A stretch of DNA of 64,000 nt from Orthonyx spaldingii (lineage: Eukaryota > Chordata > Aves > Passeriformes > Orthonychidae), in contig VZTJ01001778.1 of the NCBI GenBank assembly GCA_013397795.1, positions 248,001 through 312,000 on the forward strand, in the 5' to 3' direction. Shown here piece after piece: positions 25,440-39,535 of this stretch (position 1 is the stretch's first letter; each line of letters begins with the position of its first letter). Below the pieces are notes generated by a model that saw nothing but the letters and a program-made list of their open reading frames with translations, made no database searches and was not told where the DNA came from. Made by a program: the position numbers and the translations under genes.

Positions 25440-26620
25440 CATTATAACTTTGTCTTAAATCTGGATGCTGCTCTCCGTGTCCTCATCTTCCCTTCTCTTC
25501 TCACAGACTGCTATCAAATTTTCCATTGCTCAGCCTTTCCCACTGCAGGTTTTCATGCCCTCCTTTCCACAGTGATTTCCCCAGCCCTTTGCTTTTCTGC
25601 TGTCTCTTTTCTTTTTCCTTATAGTTACAGATATATTCTATACATCTTTTTGAGCTATGAGATTTCTCTCTTCTCTTCTGCCAATACTCTTATTCAGAGC
25701 CCTCTTTCCTCATCATGGTTCCTCATCAATTTTCTCCCTATTACCCAGTGTGTATGCTCCCATCTCACACCCACTGTTACCCTACTGAACAATGCCCCAT
25801 TTAAATTGAAGATGGACACACCCTTGTACTACTTAAACCTACAGGTACAGTTTTGCTAAAACATTTCAAAGAACCCATAATGGCATCTTTACCACAAACA
25901 CCTGCAAACAGCCCACCCTCCCCTTCTCCTTACTGAAATGGTATGCTTTGTTCTTCTTCTTTATCTGACTTCTTTACTGTTTCCTTTACATCCTCCCTTA
26001 TGATTTAATTTTTTTTCTTTGAGTGCTGTTCTCATATAGTTTGAGTTCTGCCTCTCTTCCCAAAGAAAAGGATACTTGGGAAAAAAACATGCTCTTGAAA
26101 ATGATATTTCACATTTTACTGCATTTGTTCCCCGGATCATGAAATTCATTGAACCTTCAGTTGTTACCCTAGTCTGCAATTACTATTTCCAGCTTTGGCC
26201 TGGATCTCTTCCAAACTGCTTTTTATTTTCACCAGTCTTCACAAACCACTTGGAGCTTCTAGCCTCACCTTGGCTTTATTCCAGGGCCTGAGCAGCCTCT
26301 TGATCTTTCTCCTGTTCTTGCATAGTCATATATGGCTCCTCCACCTTGTGGTGCCTCCCACTGCCCAGCTGCCCACCACACGGTGTTTCTTGGTGTTATT
26401 CTCTCCCACTGATCTCCTCCCTCTTCCCATTGACTCTAGTGATGATATTGGCCAGTATTCTGGGTATTCTCCTTCCCTCTCCAGCTTTCTGGGTCTTCTA
26501 ACCCACACATAAGGTTTCGGCTTCCACGTGTGTGTCCAGGGCATTGCACTTCAATCTGGGCTCCTTTTCTCCAGTCTAGGATCTGCCTGTCTCTAAAGGT
26601 CCTTGTTTATCTGTAGCTAT
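25440..26620. other. Pyrimidine-rich plus-strand stretch
   Basis: For about 1.2 kb the plus strand is strikingly rich in C and T, with many cttctt and tctccc runs, and contains a 180-residue open frame (25317-25859) rich in Ser, Leu, Phe and Cys. That composition follows from the pyrimidine bias and gives no evidence of a real protein. I recognise no transposon family in it. Confidence 0.5.
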
Positions 26621-29600
26621 TGACAAGCAGAGGGGGGTAGTTAGGAGAAATTAATGTCATACAAAGCAGGCAGCAAAAGCGTGTAAAAACCTCTCTCTGC
26701 TCAGTCTGGGCTTCTCCAGCCTCATGTTGCTGATTGGAGTTTTTAAGCCTTGCTGGGACAACAATGGGCACTTCTTGTGATTGAATAACAACAGCTTCTG
26801 ACACAAGTAGGGAGAAAACCTGGGGTGAAGAGTTAGGGACATTATTGCACCCTGTCACTTCTGATGAGGAAAAAATGGCGGTAATCTGAAGTGCTGTTGG
26901 AAAAGCAGGACACACGAAGTGAAAATGCATGTCGCGTCTTATTTTCCTGTAGACGTGATCCAGCACCAGAACGGGAGAGAAAACAGTTGATGTGGGATAC
27001 AAGTGAAAGCAACAGCATTCCTTGGTCTATGATGATATGCTGCGGTGATTTATCGGTGACAGGGAAGCAGCAGTTTATGGGAGAGAGAAGAATGAGTCCT
27101 GCTGCACTAGGAGGGCTTCTCTGTTGTGCTTAAAGGGAATAACTGATATTTGCCTGTGGCACATCTGCCTGACAGGCACCAGGGTGTTCCCCCAAACTGG
27201 CTCATAGCAGAATTAACAAAGTGGAGACTAATATTCTTCTTTATGTTATGAAGTGCATGCTTTTACTGGCAGGATTTTGTCAAGACTCCTCTGCAAAGGT
27301 CAAAAAGGCTATGGAGGGATGAAGCAGCAGCCCTAAAGAGGCAGTCTATAGGGAATGTTTTAATATACTAAAAAAATGTCATGACATCTCTGCTCTTTTT
27401 TGACTCAAATACAGAAAATCTGATCAACAGGGTGGACAGTTCTTAAAAAAAAGGAGGCAAACATTTTCCAGGAACATCTGTGTAATATGTTCTTTTCCCT
27501 CTTCTGGGAAAGAACAAACACTCCAGGGACTCATAGATTGATAAAAATAAAGATCATTCTACCTAAGTATGTTGGAGGCACACTTTCCAAGAATCTAGGC
27601 GGTAGTAGACACTATTTGGAGTTTAGCTAATATCCATTAACCTTCCAGATAAAAGGTCTAGAAGGAAGGAAAGTCTGCAGTCAAATAATCAGTTTCTTGA
27701 CTGGGTAGCATTGATTCCTTCTATTAAGCACACACTCTTCAATGACTGCAGCTTTACCCACCCCAGCTTTTTCCCTCTTTTTTTAGTGTGCAGGATGTCT
27801 GGTGCACTCTGATTTTGTAACCAGTTCAACCATATTTTTTATTAGATTGTGACCTTGTGGACTCCTCCCAGGGCAACCTTGGCACCATTTTTGGGGTTTT
27901 TTTGCTCCCAGAATCAAAGCTGCTTGAGCTTCTGACACTACTGTGCAAACACATGCTCAAAATTAACCTTCTTTTCAGACTGTCAGAAATTGCTGTGGAG
28001 TCTCCCATTTGGCTTTGTCTGGGCTGAGGTGACCAAGCACAGATTTCCAGGGGCAGCTGAAGAAGCTGTATCCTGACTGGCTGCTCAGCTTGCACAGCAT
28101 CTGCTCCCGTACCACAGGAGATGGCCACAACTGCACAGAGGCTCTCCCTGCAGACACATTTTTGTGCACCAGAGTCTGTGGTGATTCAACCACTTGCTTT
28201 CATATATGAGCTTAGTGAATTAGTTAACTTTGTTTTAAATGAAGCATGCCAAGTGAATCTACCAGCTTCAGTAACTCTTACTAATAATAGTACTTTTCCT
28301 TTATTCCCCTGGCTTATTATTAGTAAAAAATGACACAATTTGCTGAGAGTATTCAGCTTAAAGTCCACAGATACGGTGTGGGAAGTATCAGCCTGGATGA
28401 AAATTTTCCAAAGCTACTAGCACATGAAAACAGGGTTTTATGATGGTACCAGAATTTTAAACAACATAACTAAGGCTCTGCTACGGTTATGCAGTCTGGG
28501 CACAACCATTCTTGCCAAGTGCAGTGGTTTACATTGCTCAGCCATGGATAATTCCATCTGTGGCTCAAAACCAGGAGACCCACGATCAGTTCCCTAAGCC
28601 CCATAGCATCCTTGGGCAGATAGACTAGAGAGAAGGGAAGGTAAAGAACATTTACTTCTTTCATACTGTGTCCTGATCATCACTGTAGGACTGAATCTCC
28701 AAGATGAAGATATCCTAGAAAGTGGTCAGGGAAGCCCATGGGAGGAGCAGAGCTTCATTTGACATAGGCAGCATCAGACACAATTTCCTAATTTGGTTTG
28801 AGTTATTGCTGTGACGCTTGAGCAGCTCCATTCCCTGAGGTGCAGGTGATATTTGTGTGGATGCAGATTTTAACCTTTTTAATCTTTACTTTGTTTCCAT
28901 TTTCAAAAGGCCACAAGATTATTTGCATGATTAGTCAATTTGAGTAGAACAAAGAGCAGACACACACCAAAAGACAAGGAAAAACAAGGAGTTATCCTAG
29001 GGCCATTGCTGCCATCCTGTAACACTGTATGATAGCAGAATACGGAGAAGGGAGGTGCAGGGAAACATTTCTTTTTGATAACTACATTCTGCAACTCTGG
29101 ATTTTCCTTTGCAAAGGAAAGGAAAACACTAGTAAAGATATATACTTTCTAATCTTCCTCTCTGTCTTCTTGGTGCGAATTTCAAGGAAGCAACTGCTGT
29201 GTGGCTTCTTTCTGACACCAGGCTGAACAGAACCATGATTGCATCAGCACTGTTACAATGGCAGGTTTGCAAAGGGGAGGGACTTTCCTCTAAGGATTCA
29301 GACTTTATGCATGTCTCCCATTATAAGAGTTTCTTGCAGGGTATGTGTTGAAATTCCTCTGCAAGATCTCTCAGGCTTTTTGGCAGCATTTTACTTTTTT
29401 TCAGACTTTTTCTGGAGTAAGAACTCTATCTCTCCACCAATAGTAGGTAACACAAGCACTTGATTCCTATGAAACACCTCCAGACATGTAACATCTCCTA
29501 CATAGTAGTTTTGTCTCAATTCCATTATTGACTTAATTCTCTTTTCCCACTGATGTATTCACAACTCAGATACCTGTTAGGGAATGGATTTGTCTCTGCT

Positions 29601-31549
29601 CTGCACCATGAAGTGATGGCTGTGTGCATGGTTCCTTGTCTTGGCCTGCCATCATCAGAAGGGCTTTGCAAATCAGTAGGAACAGAACGTACACGTCTGG
29701 TAGGCAGCCTGGAAAACACTGTATTGGTGTACAGGCCAACAGCTCTGCCTCAGAAACACAGAGTGAGCAGGAGCTCATTGCTGGGTGGGATTGTGAGAAA
29801 AATGCACACATTTGATGGCAGGGAACAAAGAAAGTCATATCAGTGAAAGGAATATCAGTGTTCCCGCTGATCTTTACGACTTGGAAATAATACTGCCTTT
29901 CATGACTTAAGCATTTAAGGAACTACAGCTGCAACCCTGCTCTGCCTTTTTTGGTCGCCATCAAAATATTGCAACCAGTGTTGCAGCTGAGACCTGTCAC
30001 TCAGACTTGCCGTAGTGACCAAAATGGCCACAGGGGAGTGGTGACTAACATGTCAGGTTGTGTACAAGCAGGAGGTGTGAGATCATTGCCACTACTCTCC
30101 TCAGTGCCAATGAGTAAGTAAATGTGACTGCACTAGACCCAAATGCAGAGGACCACAACATCACTCATACAAGAAACTCAAGTCTCAGTGCCATTTATTC
30201 ATATGCTCACAATTCTTCCAAAACTTCAGTTTCTTTTCAAAGACAGTAGTTTTCAACTCTAAATTGACATGCAGCTAAAAACTAATGTGCCTTAAAAGAA
30301 AAAGATGCTTGAAACTGAGACCCCCAGGACAGCAGTGAATTTGTTGAGCAGAAAACCATTAGGCTAGTCAAAATGAAGGTCTTGTAAGAAACTTTTACTG
30401 GAGCTGTGATTTTTTTTCTTTACAAATCAAATAACTCCCACTGAAGTTTTACAAATGAAAATATGAAACCACTGGCTGTCAAAACAAGAGATTAGGAATG
30501 CATAACCCAAAATCAGTTCTGTTTGGTTGATAAGTGGAACAGCAGGATTTTTACTCTTCCATTTTTTTACACAACTCATAGCTGTGTGCAGTAATTTAAA
30601 TGCAGAGCTAATGTTACTTCTGCCAGGATGTAGAGTGACAAAGATGGATAACAGAATGATGGAGTGTCGATTCACTGGAAGTTTTTTTACAATCCTGAAC
30701 ACCCAGCAAAATGGTCCTATTGAGTAATGGCACCAAACATTCCCCAATCCATATTCATTTAATTGTAAGGTTGACAGTTCTGTTTGCATGCACTATAGTG
30801 CAAAGCCAGAATGTACGCTAGAAGCCGAAAAATGCTGGTCTTTTGCATGAAGCAGAATGGAAAAACAAAATTCAAGATTCCTGTTGTTCTTATACCTCTT
30901 GTTTGCAACGGTGACTTAGTTTGAGCATTGGCTTAAAAATATTGGACCCACAGACATTGTTTATTTTAGCTTTCTATTAACTGTTATGAACTTGACAAAA
31001 CACATCCCATGCAACAGCTGCACATTCTTAACATTAAAAAGTAACAATAGCCCAAGGGCTTTTTTTCTTCATCATCTCTTACTGAACTCAAAATGTCAAG
31101 TTAGAAATGGGACTGGTAGCAAATAACAGTCATTGTCACATACAGTGAAGTATATGTGACACTCAGCATAAAAATGATGCTTCTACTCAGTAATCCTGCA
31201 TGTATATCCAGCAACCAGTGCTGCTTCAGCCCATCCCTGTGGGAATACACAAGCTTCAGCTGAATACATGGTGACAGTCTCTGCAATTTAATTTCTGTGA
31301 CTGTGGATCAGATTTCTGATGAGTATTAAGATTCTCTCATAAACATGGACTATAGGAACAGCTTTATTTAGTTAGAAAAAGCCCACCAGGTTCAGGGTCT
31401 TCTATCTAAGAAGTGGATAAAAGCAAATGTCTGAAATATGAGTACTGAAAAATAGAAACATGTAAGATGTTAACTCAGCCATGCCCAACCTCTAATGGCT
31501 TGAAGTTCCAGGAGTTCCAGATCAATTGTATTTGGTGTATCTGTACTGT
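26621..31549. other. Unique non-coding DNA
   Basis: No gene or nameable repeat found. Short overlapping frames exist near 27826-28368 and 29525-29846 on both strands, without recognisable similarity. Confidence 0.6.
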
Positions 31550-31995
31550 GATCTTGTCTCACTTTGAGTATAAATTCCTCATATTTCTTCTACTGCTTGA
31601 TTAAGAGAACCAGCTCATTGGTATATCTTGTTTCTATCTCCTACTAGCTTCATTTGATGTCTTCTCATTACTTATAGGAACAGAAAAAAATCAGTCTATA
31701 CCTATCCATTCATCTTCCACCAATCTCTTGCATTTTTACAGCCCTCTATCATAATTATCCTTCAGCTGTTTGTGTTCCAGCTTGACAAGTCCTGGCTCAC
31801 TCAGCTGCTCTTCACAATGAAAATGTGTTGATCACCCTCCTCTCGATCCCTTGCAGACCCCACTGCACATCTCCTGAGCCAGAGCGATCAGAAGAGCACA
31901 GAGCACTAAAGACATATGTGAATCATGGTCTTATGCCACTGGTGCAGTGCTGTTCTCCCTTCCTTGCCTCCTTTCTAACCTGGCTGGGATTTAGG
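31550..31995 (-). mobile_element. Very old, highly diverged CR1-type LINE fragment
   Basis: The plus strand resembles the reverse complement of ancient amniote CR1 sequence at several ordered points: ttctactgcttgattaagag, then ccagctcattggta, then gttccagcttgacaagtcc with cactcagctgctcttcaca, then gttgatcaccctcctctcgat. The order fits one degraded element pointing left. Divergence is high and the edges are uncertain; the right part (beyond about 31870) is the weakest. No reading frame survives. Confidence 0.45.
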
Positions 31996-34599
31996 ATGTT
32001 GTGAAGTCCTCTATGCTGAGATTCTCCCCCAGTTATTTCCCCCTAATCACAGCACACAGAGCACTGTACATTTCTATTTGAAGTTTCGGTGCTTCTTTCT
32101 CCAGCACAAATGCTGTCAGCCCTTTAGTAATGTGGCTGGGACAGGGACTCAGTCTTACTGTCTCTCAGGGCAGCACACTTTCAGGCTCAGGTCATGCTAC
32201 TGCTCTATAAATAGTATTTCCCCACTTCAGCAGCCTGAGAGTACACAGGACAAATAGAGCCCATGAAGCATCTAGTTCACCACTTCACAAAGCCATTCCT
32301 GCATCCCCTGATCAGAACGCACCATGATAAAAAGATTTTACAGCTGTTTTCTGGGAACTTGTCATGGTGTCAATGTTCAAAGCTTCACAGAGCAGTTCAG
32401 TCCCACTGCTCAGGGCTGCCTGAAGCAGTTTTGCTATTCAGGGCCACAGAGAAGTTAAATATCTCTCTTTGGCAATGCAAAGCTACCTCTCTCCTTTGCT
32501 CCAGGGTCTGTCAGTCTCAGCTGCTCCTTCTTCACATCTATGAGCTGGGTGCCCAACTCCATACCTGGCCCCTGGGAAGAGAAGGGGCTCCCTCCACCAA
32601 GACCATTGTGATTCGTCAGTCACAGTGGGAGTTGGATCAAGCTGATCCCTGAGCTCTTGTAAGCAGCAGTGCCCGGTTGTCATCCTGCCATAAACAGCCT
32701 GTAAAGCATTTTAAATAAAAAATGAATGATTGCGTTAGTGCTCTGCATGAGCAATTCTGTGGACTCAGCGCTCTAATAAATCACCCACATACAGGGTGAG
32801 TGCAATGCTCAGGAACTGGAGGGAGGTTTGCAGGTTGCAGAGAGACTGAGTACAAAATCCCTTTCTGGGAATGAGGGGGGGCAAGAGGAAGGGAGAAAAC
32901 AGGAAGAATAACTACAGGTCCTACATCTCTTTGATAAAGGAGGAGATTTTCAATATTTCAGCCATACTTGCGTAAATTAGAAACCTATTGGTAGAGGAGA
33001 ATTGGAGCAGGTTTGTAACTCACCAGTCAATGTAGTCATCATAGCATGAAATCATACTACAAGGCCAAAAATATGTTTTGCTAACCGTCCATTAAATCTT
33101 AATCTCAAGTTTTGCAAGCCATTAAAATTGCAGAGAAACTTTCCACTTCAGCCAAGTAAATCAGGAGCAATGCAACTTTTGTGCTTGTAGAAACAACCCT
33201 TGGCAAGGCAATCAGCTCAGAAATGAGCACAAGCTTCTCCTCACCTTTCAAGTCCCATATTTGTAATTTTATTTTAAAATTAATGTAACTCTCACAAAAA
33301 GTGTTGAACTGCAAGAGCCTGGAACAAAGCTCAGAAGTAATTAAATGCTGACTTCAGCTTTGCAGGATCTATTTATCGACTCCCCTCAACATGCCTTTGA
33401 TCTGATTTGAAGTAACAATGCCTCAGACAGAAGTAACTCAATTTTCCAGCTTTCCTAGATGTTGCTCTCTCTTTTAAGGTTGCTAGTGCTACCTTAGTGC
33501 AGATGGACCAGACAGCTTGCAAAAAAAAGCTAGTGTTTGTTTTCACTAGCTCTTGAGCCAAGGAAAAGTATCCCGGCCTTTGGATAAAAATTCAGCCACT
33601 GAGCTACTGAGAAACCTCTGCCTTTGCTTTTGTGGAGAATCAGCACCGGGCACCACCAATTGTGGTGTGTCTAAAAGTGGTACTGGATGAATTGGTCTTG
33701 GAGAACAAGATTATTTCTTTTTGAAAGGTCCCTCATGCCTACATTGGGATGTGCATGGGTGGCTGGGTTTTCCAAGTTCTGAACATCCAGCAGCTTCTGC
33801 AGAGCTGGGGGGTCTAACTTTTCAGGCACCCATTTTCTGAAAGCTTTTTCCAAGAATCTGTTTCACACCCACCTCCATCGCCTTCAGTTAGCAAAGTGTG
33901 AGAACCTGACATGTAAATGACAATGGAGCTGAGCTACGGCTGAAGCTGTTCCTTTAATTCACTGACATTTCTGGGACAGTGAAACTAAAAATGTCTGAAC
34001 ATTCAGAAGAAGAGCTTTTGTTTTGTACACTAATAGTTCCCCTTGTTCTGCTTATGCAATTGTCATCTTTTATTCTGATTCCCAACCCAGCAGTTTGGAG
34101 TGCCAAGCAGATACCAGGGATGGTGAGACTCATGAACACTGCCCTGCTCTTAAAATGCAAAGAAACACATGCACTGGCTGCAGCCCTTCCAGTGCTTGCC
34201 TCCCCTAACCAGGCAGTCATTCCTGTAGATGCTGTGCTGGCTGACAAGACCACCACCTTTTTGTGGTGAGCCCGTCACAGCAGAGAGAGGAGCTGTAAAG
34301 CAGGATGCCTGAGCAGGTCCCCTCTGCCTGCAGCCTCTCCCCCTTGCTGCTTGCAGCCCTCACAGGTCTTGCTGTAGTGATTCATCTGAGTCATCTGTCA
34401 CTGCATTCACTGGTGCACATGTAGATAAGCTGACCTCTCTGGGGTCCAGGTTTCATGATCCTACAAAGTTAACATGACTGGGGTGCAGAGGGCAGTGCTG
34501 GGCACCCATAGCATCACAGCTGCCCAGGCACACAATGCAATGTTTGCCCTGGACCCTAGGTGAGGAGTGGGACAGGGAGCCCACAGTGAGCCTCTCACA
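31996..34599. other. Unique non-coding DNA
   Basis: Nothing recognised. A plus-strand frame at 32263-32652 (129 residues) and shorter frames lack recognisable similarity. Confidence 0.6.
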
Positions 34600-34657
34600 C
34601 CACGGCTGCCTGGCTGATACCCCCACCACCACGGCCTCCTGGCTGATACCCCCACCC
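34600..34657. repeat. Two-copy tandem repeat, 29-bp unit
   Basis: The unit starting ccacggctgcctggctgata (34600-34628) is repeated immediately at 34629-34657 with about three substitutions. It is a small local duplication, with no sign of function. Confidence 0.95.
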
Positions 34658-37600
34658 AAGCCAAGCATTCTAATGCTAACACGTTACCAGCTTTATCAGC
34701 AGTAGTCACAAGATTTTGCCCTTCCTCCCACAATCAGGGAATAGATGTGAAGCCAAACTCAAGAAACTGGAGCAAAAAAGGATCTCATACTGAAGATCCT
34801 CTACTGCAGCTTTAATTTGCAAAACACAGTTTAAAATAATAAGAGAGCTCTTTTCTCTCTTTGTCCCAACCACTTGAACAGGAGCAATGTGGAAAGTAAG
34901 GATATTCCCAGATGTGCTTCAAGCCTAGAGTAAAACCAGGGTCAAGTTGACTCATGGATGCACCTTTTAGTTCATTCTTGTGACTTCTGTCAGTAATTTA
35001 GCACATACCTCTGCTCCCACTCACAAATAGTCTCAGAGATTTATTAGCAAAATTAGATCCTTTTCAAAAGAGATTAGAAGTGCTTAGATCCACAGGTAAG
35101 AGAAAGATTGGGTAAATGTAAATTATATGAAATTTTAAAGGTGGTGTGCCTGTCATGCCAGAAGCACTGATAAATACAATTGATTTCAAACTGAAGAATT
35201 TATTCCAAGTAAGTTTGTGTACCAAGTCACGTTTGCCTGTGCATGACCAGCAACTCAGAAGACCTGCAGAAAATTTATAAAAGCAAGTCCCCAGCTGCAT
35301 CTAGGAAGCTGAGGTGGGGAATTAGAGGCATAGGATCACTGCAGTAAAGGAAGCAGGATATGGGATCTGGGTTAGGAGTCTAGAGGGATAAAGTGTTAGA
35401 GTGGGTAGCTTGCAGACAACCTCCAGGGAATGCATACGAGAATAAAAGGGAGAGTGTGTATATTTAGAAAGTGACCTGGAAAACATAATTCGTGGTTTCT
35501 GTTGTGCTGAGTGAACTGAACCAATGTAAATGTTTGCCCTCACTTCCTTACTGCAGTTCAAGTGAATGCCTGGCTCATAAGGATTGTTTTTCAGATCTGT
35601 ATAGTTGCACAATTCCAATTAAAAGCTCCAAATTTATTATTCAATTGTGCAAACCCCCTGAACAGCCTTGAGTCATGAATCCTGTAACTGACTTATGTGA
35701 AATTTCACACCCATTGCCCTTTTTGCCAAAGCAGTGCTAGTTAAAGCCCTCTAACTGGGTTCTAGCACCCTGCCTTTGACAAAGAGTGTCAAAGATGTGC
35801 TCTTCTCTGAGAACAGCTGTATCCTGCACCAAAGACTGCTCCACTGACTGATCAGTGGACATTTGAGGAATGTGCTTCTCATGTTAAACACACAGCACTT
35901 TATTTGCAAATTACTATTAAAGGTGCAAAATAATGATTTTATTCTGCCATGGGGAAAATGGTAGACATTTAAGTGGAATATTAGAAACAGTTACTAAAGA
36001 AAAACAACAACATGAAGAAAAAGGGATGAGAAAATAAAAGAAACCTGTAGGGTATGCCATTAAAAACTGTCCACTTCAAGCTTTATCTTCCATCTTTCCT
36101 GTGTCAAGGGTGGCTGCTCTTTTTCAAGGGTAAGGGAAGACAGGCAGCAGATGCAGACCCAAAGTCTCTAAATCCCTTTCCTCTCCCCTCCCAGGCTGGA
36201 ACATCCTGTACTAGTTCACCGTTTGTTATGGGTGCCTACCTTTTAGTTCCTCTGACCCAGTACAGCAGCATCATACAGTAAAGGGAGAGCAGGTTCCCAC
36301 CCTGTGGAAATTAACCTTTCATTTGGTTTTCCTACTAGGCATGTCTTCATTGTTTGCTTTTTTTTTTTTTTTTTTGCTCCTGCATCTTTTGAAAAACTTT
36401 GTATAAAATTTCCAAAATCATAAAATGTGAAAAACAAGCAATTCTTCATCATTTTCTCAGGCTCAAAATATTATTGCCAAAATAATAGTGTCTGGTGCAT
36501 ACATGAATGCAAGGGACCGACTTTTCCAATCTGAAAAGTTTTTATTTATTCACTAGGTTAACAGCCATAGAAATTCAGGAGTTATGATCAAAACCTGCAT
36601 TGCAAGTTTAATACACAGGTAGTTATTTCGAAGATAATGTAATCTGTGATAAAAAATTGGGTGAGTTTATAAGGAGTAAATCACACCAGAAATCTGACTG
36701 TTGTGGTTGATGAAATTATGAAAATAAATGGGAAATAGGAATAAGGTTGATGGGTTATTTTGATTTTGCAAAGCATGTGAAAAAGTGGTATGAAATCTAC
36801 AAAAAGATTACATCAGGATTGGCTAGAAGATGAACAAATGGTTTTGAAGAGATTAAAAAAACTATAACAAGGGATAACAAATAATCTTCATGATAAAATG
36901 TCAGTAGCTGTGTGATGAGATAGAGAAAAAATACTGCAGATTTTGACAACATTTCAAGACAGCAGTAGTCCTTCAAAAATCTAGATTTTGATCCTCTTTA
37001 TGGAGCAAAACCAAAGAAAATTCCAGGAGACACCTTTAAACCTATGGGCATAAAAATCACATTTTAAATCCAATAGGCACAGAGCTGGCTTTGAGAAAGA
37101 AAATGTAAGAGTTTCAAACAAACCAGAAGTCAGTTTAATTTCCTACTCACACAGACACCTCTGTAAATATTACCAATGCCTTGTAAACAATTTTTGCTGG
37201 TGATCCAGAAAACACATTCCACGTATAGGCAGTGCTGAGATGGAGAGGTTTAGCAAAACCATGGAGCTCTGAAATGATAATATAATGAGGTTCAGGAAGA
37301 GCATAAATATTAAGCAAATTAAATCTATCCTAGAGAAAAATTAGGCTGCTTTAAAGCAAGCAAGATAAAAATTATAAACCATACAGAGAGCTATAATAGT
37401 AGCAAGCTAAAGCAGGGAGGGATCGGTGCAAGCTGATGCTGTGCACACTGGTACACACAGCTCGGGGTGGGCTGAGACTCTGCATATAATCTGAACAGAT
37501 CTGAAACTCAGTGCTTGAATTGTATTTGCAAGCAGAATGAAGCCCTGGAAAAAACAACAGAGGCAAAAACCTTTTAAAGATTCCATGAAAACCATATAAA

Positions 37601-39084
37601 ACGAGCCAAAACCTGAGGTGGTGTCCACTGAATAGTAGACGGTTTCTGCTTCCATCAGTCTAAAATCCAGTTTATGTCTTCAAGGAACAAGCTCCCTTTT
37701 CCCTTTTTTTTTTTTTCTTCATATTTTTATGTCCAGCCTACAAATACTTCCCTTATATCACTTGGAGTGTTTTAATGCTTTTACTTGCATTTATTGCCTG
37801 TTATGAGGGCATGCAGAAAAACAACAACAAAATGGATGAGAAAAAGTTGACTGAATCTTCCTAAAATTCAGGACAGGCTTCAAATGAGAAGAGGACAAGG
37901 TTTTCACTCTATTTTTATTTCCGTTGGAAACAGCTGCTCACCCTTAATTGTGATTCTGATGAAAAGAGACAAGCATGACCTGTTGAACACAATTGGCCCT
38001 ATAGTATTTTCCAGGTTCTGCAATTAGTAATATGTCAAACAATGGGATATTTGTGCATGAAGAGGAGATGCAAACAATATTTCCCTACAGTAGGTGACTG
38101 CCTACAGTCTGATTTGATTTGATTTACTGAACTGAGAGAATGGCACTCTTCTGAACTTGTTCACAATTAGAATAACTCCTACCCAGATCATCAAAAAAAT
38201 GTCCTGCTCAAAACAAAGAATGCCCCCCAAGGCACAGATATGAAGATAATGGATATTATCTACTAGCATGCTGTCTTGGAGTTTGTAGTTAAGTTAGGGC
38301 CATACCATCACTAGGAAGGAGCACTGGGTTTTCAGAGACAGCAGGGTATTTTACATTCATAACTGCATGGATATGAGAAGATTGGAGACTTTCAGAGGGA
38401 GGAGAAGAGGAGGAGAATGGGAAGATTCAAGAAGCACAAGACTGTCTGAAAGGTCAGATCATCCTGACAGGGTAGCTAGTGAACACAGGACTCAGGGGGA
38501 GCCCTTACCAATTCAAAGCCATCTGAAATAATAACAGTTCCTTTTTAATCAGTACTGTTCATCTTGTTCCCTGTCTAGTCACCATTTTCATACAGAAAGG
38601 GTGGCCACAATTAGTCTATTAAGTACCCTATATTAACTCTACAAAGATGCCGATGAGCATTTCTGGACACTAAAATACAGTCTGGAAGAATGCATACCAT
38701 GTTTTTATCTCCCACATATCAATTAGAAATGCTGAAATCATTTTCAAGTCCCACTTCAGCTCCTGGGTGCAATCATCTTCCATCGTATGTGTAATGATAC
38801 CAGAGCAGGGGGACTTCAGCCCACCCAGAGACCACTGTCCCTCTGAATGTTGTCTCTCAAGAGTGTCACCAACTGCCACAGCAGACCACAGACACCATTT
38901 TCCTTTCTGAGTGTCATGAATTAACTTCAGAGACAAGATGATGTCTCATCAAGTCTTTTTTCACTACACTGACAAGACAGGGCATTCCAAGAGTGGCTGT
39001 TTGCTTTCCATTGGAAACAAACATATGTCTTCAACTAAAGCAGAAAGCAGTGCTTGGAGAAACCAAGGGGACATCGCCCTGAAT
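34658..39084. other. Unique AT-rich non-coding DNA with homopolymer runs
   Basis: An 18-base T-run occurs at 36358-36375 and another T-run at about 37704-37716. I could not pair either with retroposed sequence on the appropriate side. No gene is supported. Confidence 0.6.
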
Positions 39085-39105
39085 CTGAGATATTAAATAT
39101 CTCAG
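39085..39105. repeat. Perfect 21-base palindrome with one central base
   Basis: Arms CTGAGATATT and AATATCTCAG flank a single A. The pairing does not extend beyond the arms, so it is too short for a miRNA precursor. It may form a small cruciform, or serve as a symmetric protein site. Confidence 0.93.
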
Positions 39106-39482
39106 TGTTAAAAGGACAATGTGCACTGTAATTGCTCATCAGATTTTCTTGAAGAGAGCTTGATGAACCATGCAATAACTTTGAGGTCTCAGATTTCCGT
39201 TAGAAAAGGAAACATAGATTCTGGGTATAGCAAAGTGTTGGCCAGTTGTTTTTCAAGTAAATAAAAATGTCGATACATATTTGGAAAATTTTCAAGGTAA
39301 GACTATTAATGAAAATAATCACTACGAAATAGTTTTGGAAAGTACAGGCATGTTTTTGGTACCAAATGCAACATGCCACTTTCCAATTCTTGATACCCTC
39401 TGACATAATGTAGCCTATATCTGTGTTGTCACCTCTGACCCAGGTGTGTTTGTCTAAACTTCCTATTGGGAATGATCCTCGG

Positions 39483-39535
39483 ACCACACAATGTGACCTT
39501 AATTGATGGTCACAATGTGACCACACAATGTGACC
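39483..39535. repeat. Short tandem repeat around ACACAATGTGACC
   Basis: The 16-mer ACCACACAATGTGACC occurs at 39483-39498 and again at 39520-39535. Between them a third, partial copy (TCACAATGTGACC, 39510-39522) overlaps the last copy and is itself palindromic (GTCACAATGTGAC, 39509-39521). Confidence 0.93.

Noticed and set aside
25317..25859. 180-residue plus-strand frame with hydrophobic stretches
   Set aside because: It follows from the pyrimidine-rich strand (Ser, Leu and Phe codons). There is no domain and no conserved pattern.
36358..36375. 18-base T-run as the tail of a minus-strand retroposon
   Set aside because: The DNA to the right is not recognisable as retroposed sequence. Avian CR1 does not end in poly(A) but in a short 8-base repeat.
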